From Phenylobacterium immobile (ATCC 35973) (GTDB lineage: Bacteria; Pseudomonadota; Alphaproteobacteria; Caulobacterales; Caulobacteraceae): a stretch of DNA of 64,000 bases. Below, piece by piece: positions 62,149 through 64,000 of the stretch. A program made the translations under genes and the position numbers. The notes under the pieces were generated by a model. The model saw only the letters and a list, made by a program, of their open reading frames with translations, did not search any database and had not been told where the DNA came from. Where the stretch lies: assembly GCF_001375595.1 (NCBI RefSeq), contig NZ_CVJQ01000001.1, forward strand, positions 558,001 through 622,000, given 5' to 3'. Every line of letters begins with the position of its first letter. Positions within the stretch are counted from its first letter, which is position 1.

Positions 62149-63129
62149 TCATAAGGCGTCGCGCACCTGCTTGTCCAACCCAGCAGAGCCTTCGCCGAAC
62201 ACGCCGCCATGCGCCTCGGCCCGCCCGCGTGGGTCGGCGTGCATGAGGATGTCGGCGCTTGGGAAGCGCGCCAGGACCCGGGCCTCGGCGGCCACCATCA
62301 CCTTGTGCGCCGCGTCCAGGGTCAGGTCCGGATCGAGCTCCAGATGCATCTGCATGTGCAGCCAGGGACCTGACGCGCGGGTGCGCAGCTGGTGGACGTC
62401 GCTGATCTGCGGGTCCTCCAGGACGGCGGCGACGGCCGCCGCGCGATCGTGCTCGCTGATCTCGTGGTCGAGCAGTTGCTCCGAGGCCTCGCGGAACACG
62501 CCGATCGCGCCCCAAAGCAGAAGCCCGGTGACGACCAGGGCGGCGGCGCCATCCAGGGCGTGCATTCCCAGCCAGGCGCCGCCGGCGATGCCGACCAGGG
62601 CGGCGAGATTTGACGCCAGGTCGACGGCGTAGTGCGCCCGGTCGCCGGCCACCGCGATCGAGGCTGTGCGCCTCAGGACGTAGGTTTGGGCTGAGACGAC
62701 GCCCAGGGTCACGATGGTCGAGATGACCATCACCACGATCGCCCAGCCGCCGGCCGCCACGGGCCGCGGCGTAATCAGGCCGCGGATCGCTTCCTGGCCG
62801 ATCAGGGCTGCGGAGGCGAAAACCAGGCCCGCCTGCAAGAGGCTGGCGAAGGCCTCGGCCTTGCCATGTCCAAAGCGATGTTCTGCGTCCGGCGGACTAG
62901 CGGCGTATCGCACGGCGTAAAACGTGGCGCACGAGGCCAGGAGATCGAGGCCGGAATCGGTCAACGAGGCCAGCAGCGCCAACGAGCCCGACGCCGCCCA
63001 GGCGCCCGCCTTGATCGCCACCAGCAGACACGCGGCGGACATCGACAAGAGTGTGACCCGACGCGACAGGGCGCGGGCCTCTGTTGGGGAAAGAGACGAC
63101 GGGGAAGATGGGGCGGCGGTCTTGGCCAT
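62149..63129 (-). CDS. Cation diffusion facilitator family transporter (FieF/ZitB-like)
   Basis: A 326-residue metal exporter with six membrane helices and a cytosolic C-terminal domain (from about 225). The transport-site ligands are visible: LTDSGLDLL (two Asp) in helix 2 and AHYAVDLASN (His and Asp) in helix 5. The metal-binding C-terminal domain shows MQMHLELDPDL and AHKVMVAAEARVL and ends with ILMHADPRG. Zinc, iron or cadmium are the family substrates. ATG at 63129 is preferred over a TTG two codons upstream. It lies between the citrate-synthase-like gene and the GST. Confidence 0.93.
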   Translation of the reverse strand: MAKTAAPSSPSSLSPTEARALSRRVTLLSMSAACLLVAIKAGAWAASGSLALLASLTDSGLDLLASCATFYAVRYAASPPDAEHRFGHGKAEAFASLLQAGLVFASAALIGQEAIRGLITPRPVAAGGWAIVVMVISTIVTLGVVSAQTYVLRRTASIAVAGDRAHYAVDLASNLAALVGIAGGAWLGMHALDGAAALVVTGLLLWGAIGVFREASEQLLDHEISEHDRAAAVAAVLEDPQISDVHQLRTRASGPWLHMQMHLELDPDLTLDAAHKVMVAAEARVLARFPSADILMHADPRGRAEAHGGVFGEGSAGLDKQVRDAL

Positions 63130-63180
63130 CCGCAAAGTCTAGCCGTGATCGGCCATCCCGCCAGCCCCGCAAAAAATCGA

Positions 63181-64000
63181 CTAGGCGGCGATCCGCGGCG
63201 CCGGGCCGACGTAGGTCGACAGCGGTCGGATCAGCCGACCGGTGGCCTGCTGCTCGCGGGCATGGGCGATGTAGCCGGCCATCCGGCCGACGCCGAAGAC
63301 GCAGGTGAAAGCCGCCGGCGGCAGGCCCAGGGCCTCCAACAGCAGGGCCGTGTAGAATTCAACATTGGTGTCGAGCGGCCGGTTGGGCTTTTTCTCCTTG
63401 AGCACCGCCAGCGCCGCGGCCTCGACGGCCTCGGCGAACGCCAGCCGTCCCGGCGCCATGCCGCCCTGGCTGGCCAGGTTGCGCACAGCGGCCTTCAGGG
63501 CGTCGGCGCGGGGATCGCGCACGCGGTAAATGCGGTGGCCGAAGCCCATCAGGCGGTCGCCGCGGTCAATGGCGGCCTCCAGCCAGGCGCGGGCGTTGGC
63601 GGGCTCGCCGATGTCGTCCAGCATCTCGATCACAGGCCCCGGCGCGCCGCCGTGCAGCGGCCCCTTCAGCGCTGACAGCCCGCCTAGGCCGCAGGAGACC
63701 AGGCCCGCGCGCGTCGCGGCGATCACCCGTGCGGTGAAGGTCGAGGCGTTCAGTCCATGGTCGCTGACGGTGACCAGATAGGTGTCCAGCGCCGCGGCCT
63801 CGGCGGCGCTGGGCTTGCGACCGTGCAGCATCGCCAGGAGGTCGGCGGCGTGGCCGAGGCCGGGCGTCGGGGCCAGGGGGGCCTTGCCGGCCTGGGCGCG
63901 CAACACCGCCGGCAGGAACACCGCCGGCCCCGCCAACAGGCGCAACGCCGTCGCCAGATCGTCGCCGTCGGCCAGTCGCGCGACCAGGGCGCGCACCGCG
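63181..64000 (-). CDS. Citrate synthase family protein, C-terminal part (cut by window edge)
   Basis: About 272 residues read on the minus strand with no start in the window; codon 63996-63994 is GTG but homology continues beyond it, so it is probably internal. The family's active-site regions are present: GPLHGGAPGPV (first histidine), GFGHRIYRVRDPRAD (second histidine) and TNVEFYTALLLEALGL, where the catalytic Asp of classical citrate synthases is replaced by Glu (codon 63358-63360). This short type resembles the CitA-like or 2-methylcitrate synthase-like branch rather than the main hexameric enzyme. The reaction is therefore uncertain. Confidence 0.9.
   Translation of the reverse strand, partial: AVRALVARLADGDDLATALRLLAGPAVFLPAVLRAQAGKAPLAPTPGLGHAADLLAMLHGRKPSAAEAAALDTYLVTVSDHGLNASTFTARVIAATRAGLVSCGLGGLSALKGPLHGGAPGPVIEMLDDIGEPANARAWLEAAIDRGDRLMGFGHRIYRVRDPRADALKAAVRNLASQGGMAPGRLAFAEAVEAAALAVLKEKKPNRPLDTNVEFYTALLLEALGLPPAAFTCVFGVGRMAGYIAHAREQQATGRLIRPLSTYVGPAPRIAA

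Overview
The window is a gene-dense, GC-rich stretch of ordinary bacterial chromosome. Gene content and order point to an alphaproteobacterium of the Caulobacterales, most like Caulobacter or Phenylobacterium; this is an inference from remembered gene families, not from a search. Supporting signs are a DUF1192 protein, an alphaproteobacterial C- type bL31, NodT-type efflux, a CHCC zinc-finger protein, and the runs mutS-HAD-glnD, rpmH-rnpA-yidC-engB-argB-HAD-dapD and gap-pgk-fba. About 57 protein genes are supported. Both edges cut a gene: glnD on the left and a citrate-synthase-family gene on the right. I saw no tRNA, rRNA, insertion sequence, prophage or CRISPR array.

Layout. 1-4393 (-): mutS, a HAD phosphatase and glnD in one overlapping run. 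4500-7467: a CSS-EAL cyclic-di-GMP phosphodiesterase, an ABC-2-type ATPase without a permease, and a CHCC zinc-finger protein. 7508-13148 (-): the housekeeping chain from rpmH to dapD, joined by short gaps and overlaps. 13185-17346 (-): a TetR regulator coupled to a degenerate alpha/beta-hydrolase, then DUF72 and a secreted M28 peptidase. 17567-23316 (+): a complete RND efflux operon with outer membrane factor, adaptor and pump. 23355-29457: a serine/threonine dehydratase, purA, a peptide-binding lipoprotein and a two-domain beta-oxidation enzyme. 29567-34498 (+): a ydbH-ynbE-ydbL type envelope operon followed by a TPR protein. 34503-39526: a quinone oxidoreductase, DUF1192, rpmE, an ABC exporter, a small secreted protein made of three cysteine repeats, and a ligase-associated nuclease. 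39684-43014 (+): gap-pgk-fba. 43098-46320 (-): an MHS transporter, a TspO-like protein, bacterioferritin and its ferredoxin. 46613-51919: thiE, suhB, a small acidic protein, an ATP-dependent DNA ligase, EVE, AIM24-like and Nudix genes. 51957-57467: a GmhB-like phosphatase, a fused peptide-importer ATPase, an M28 aminopeptidase, ilvA and an FKBP lipoprotein. 57470-64000: small conserved proteins, a cold-shock protein, a rhamnosyltransferase-like enzyme next to rfbC, queG, a GST, a CDF metal transporter and the citrate-synthase-family fragment.

How the genes connect. Several sets make functional sense together: translation and membrane insertion (rpmH, rnpA, yidC, engB), lysine and arginine synthesis (dapD, argB), glycolysis, iron storage and release (bfr, bfd), envelope lipid traffic (ydbH/ynbE/ydbL), peptide scavenging (SBP, fused ATPase, two M28 peptidases) and rhamnose glycan synthesis (rfbC, GT2).

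I found no obvious undescribed multigene system. The best candidates for new biology are the three-repeat cysteine protein (38162-38503), the TetR/pseudo-hydrolase pair with a palindromic operator (13185-14823), a GmhB-like enzyme with no zinc ligands (51957-52472), and the ydbH-ynbE-ydbL operon extended by a TPR protein.
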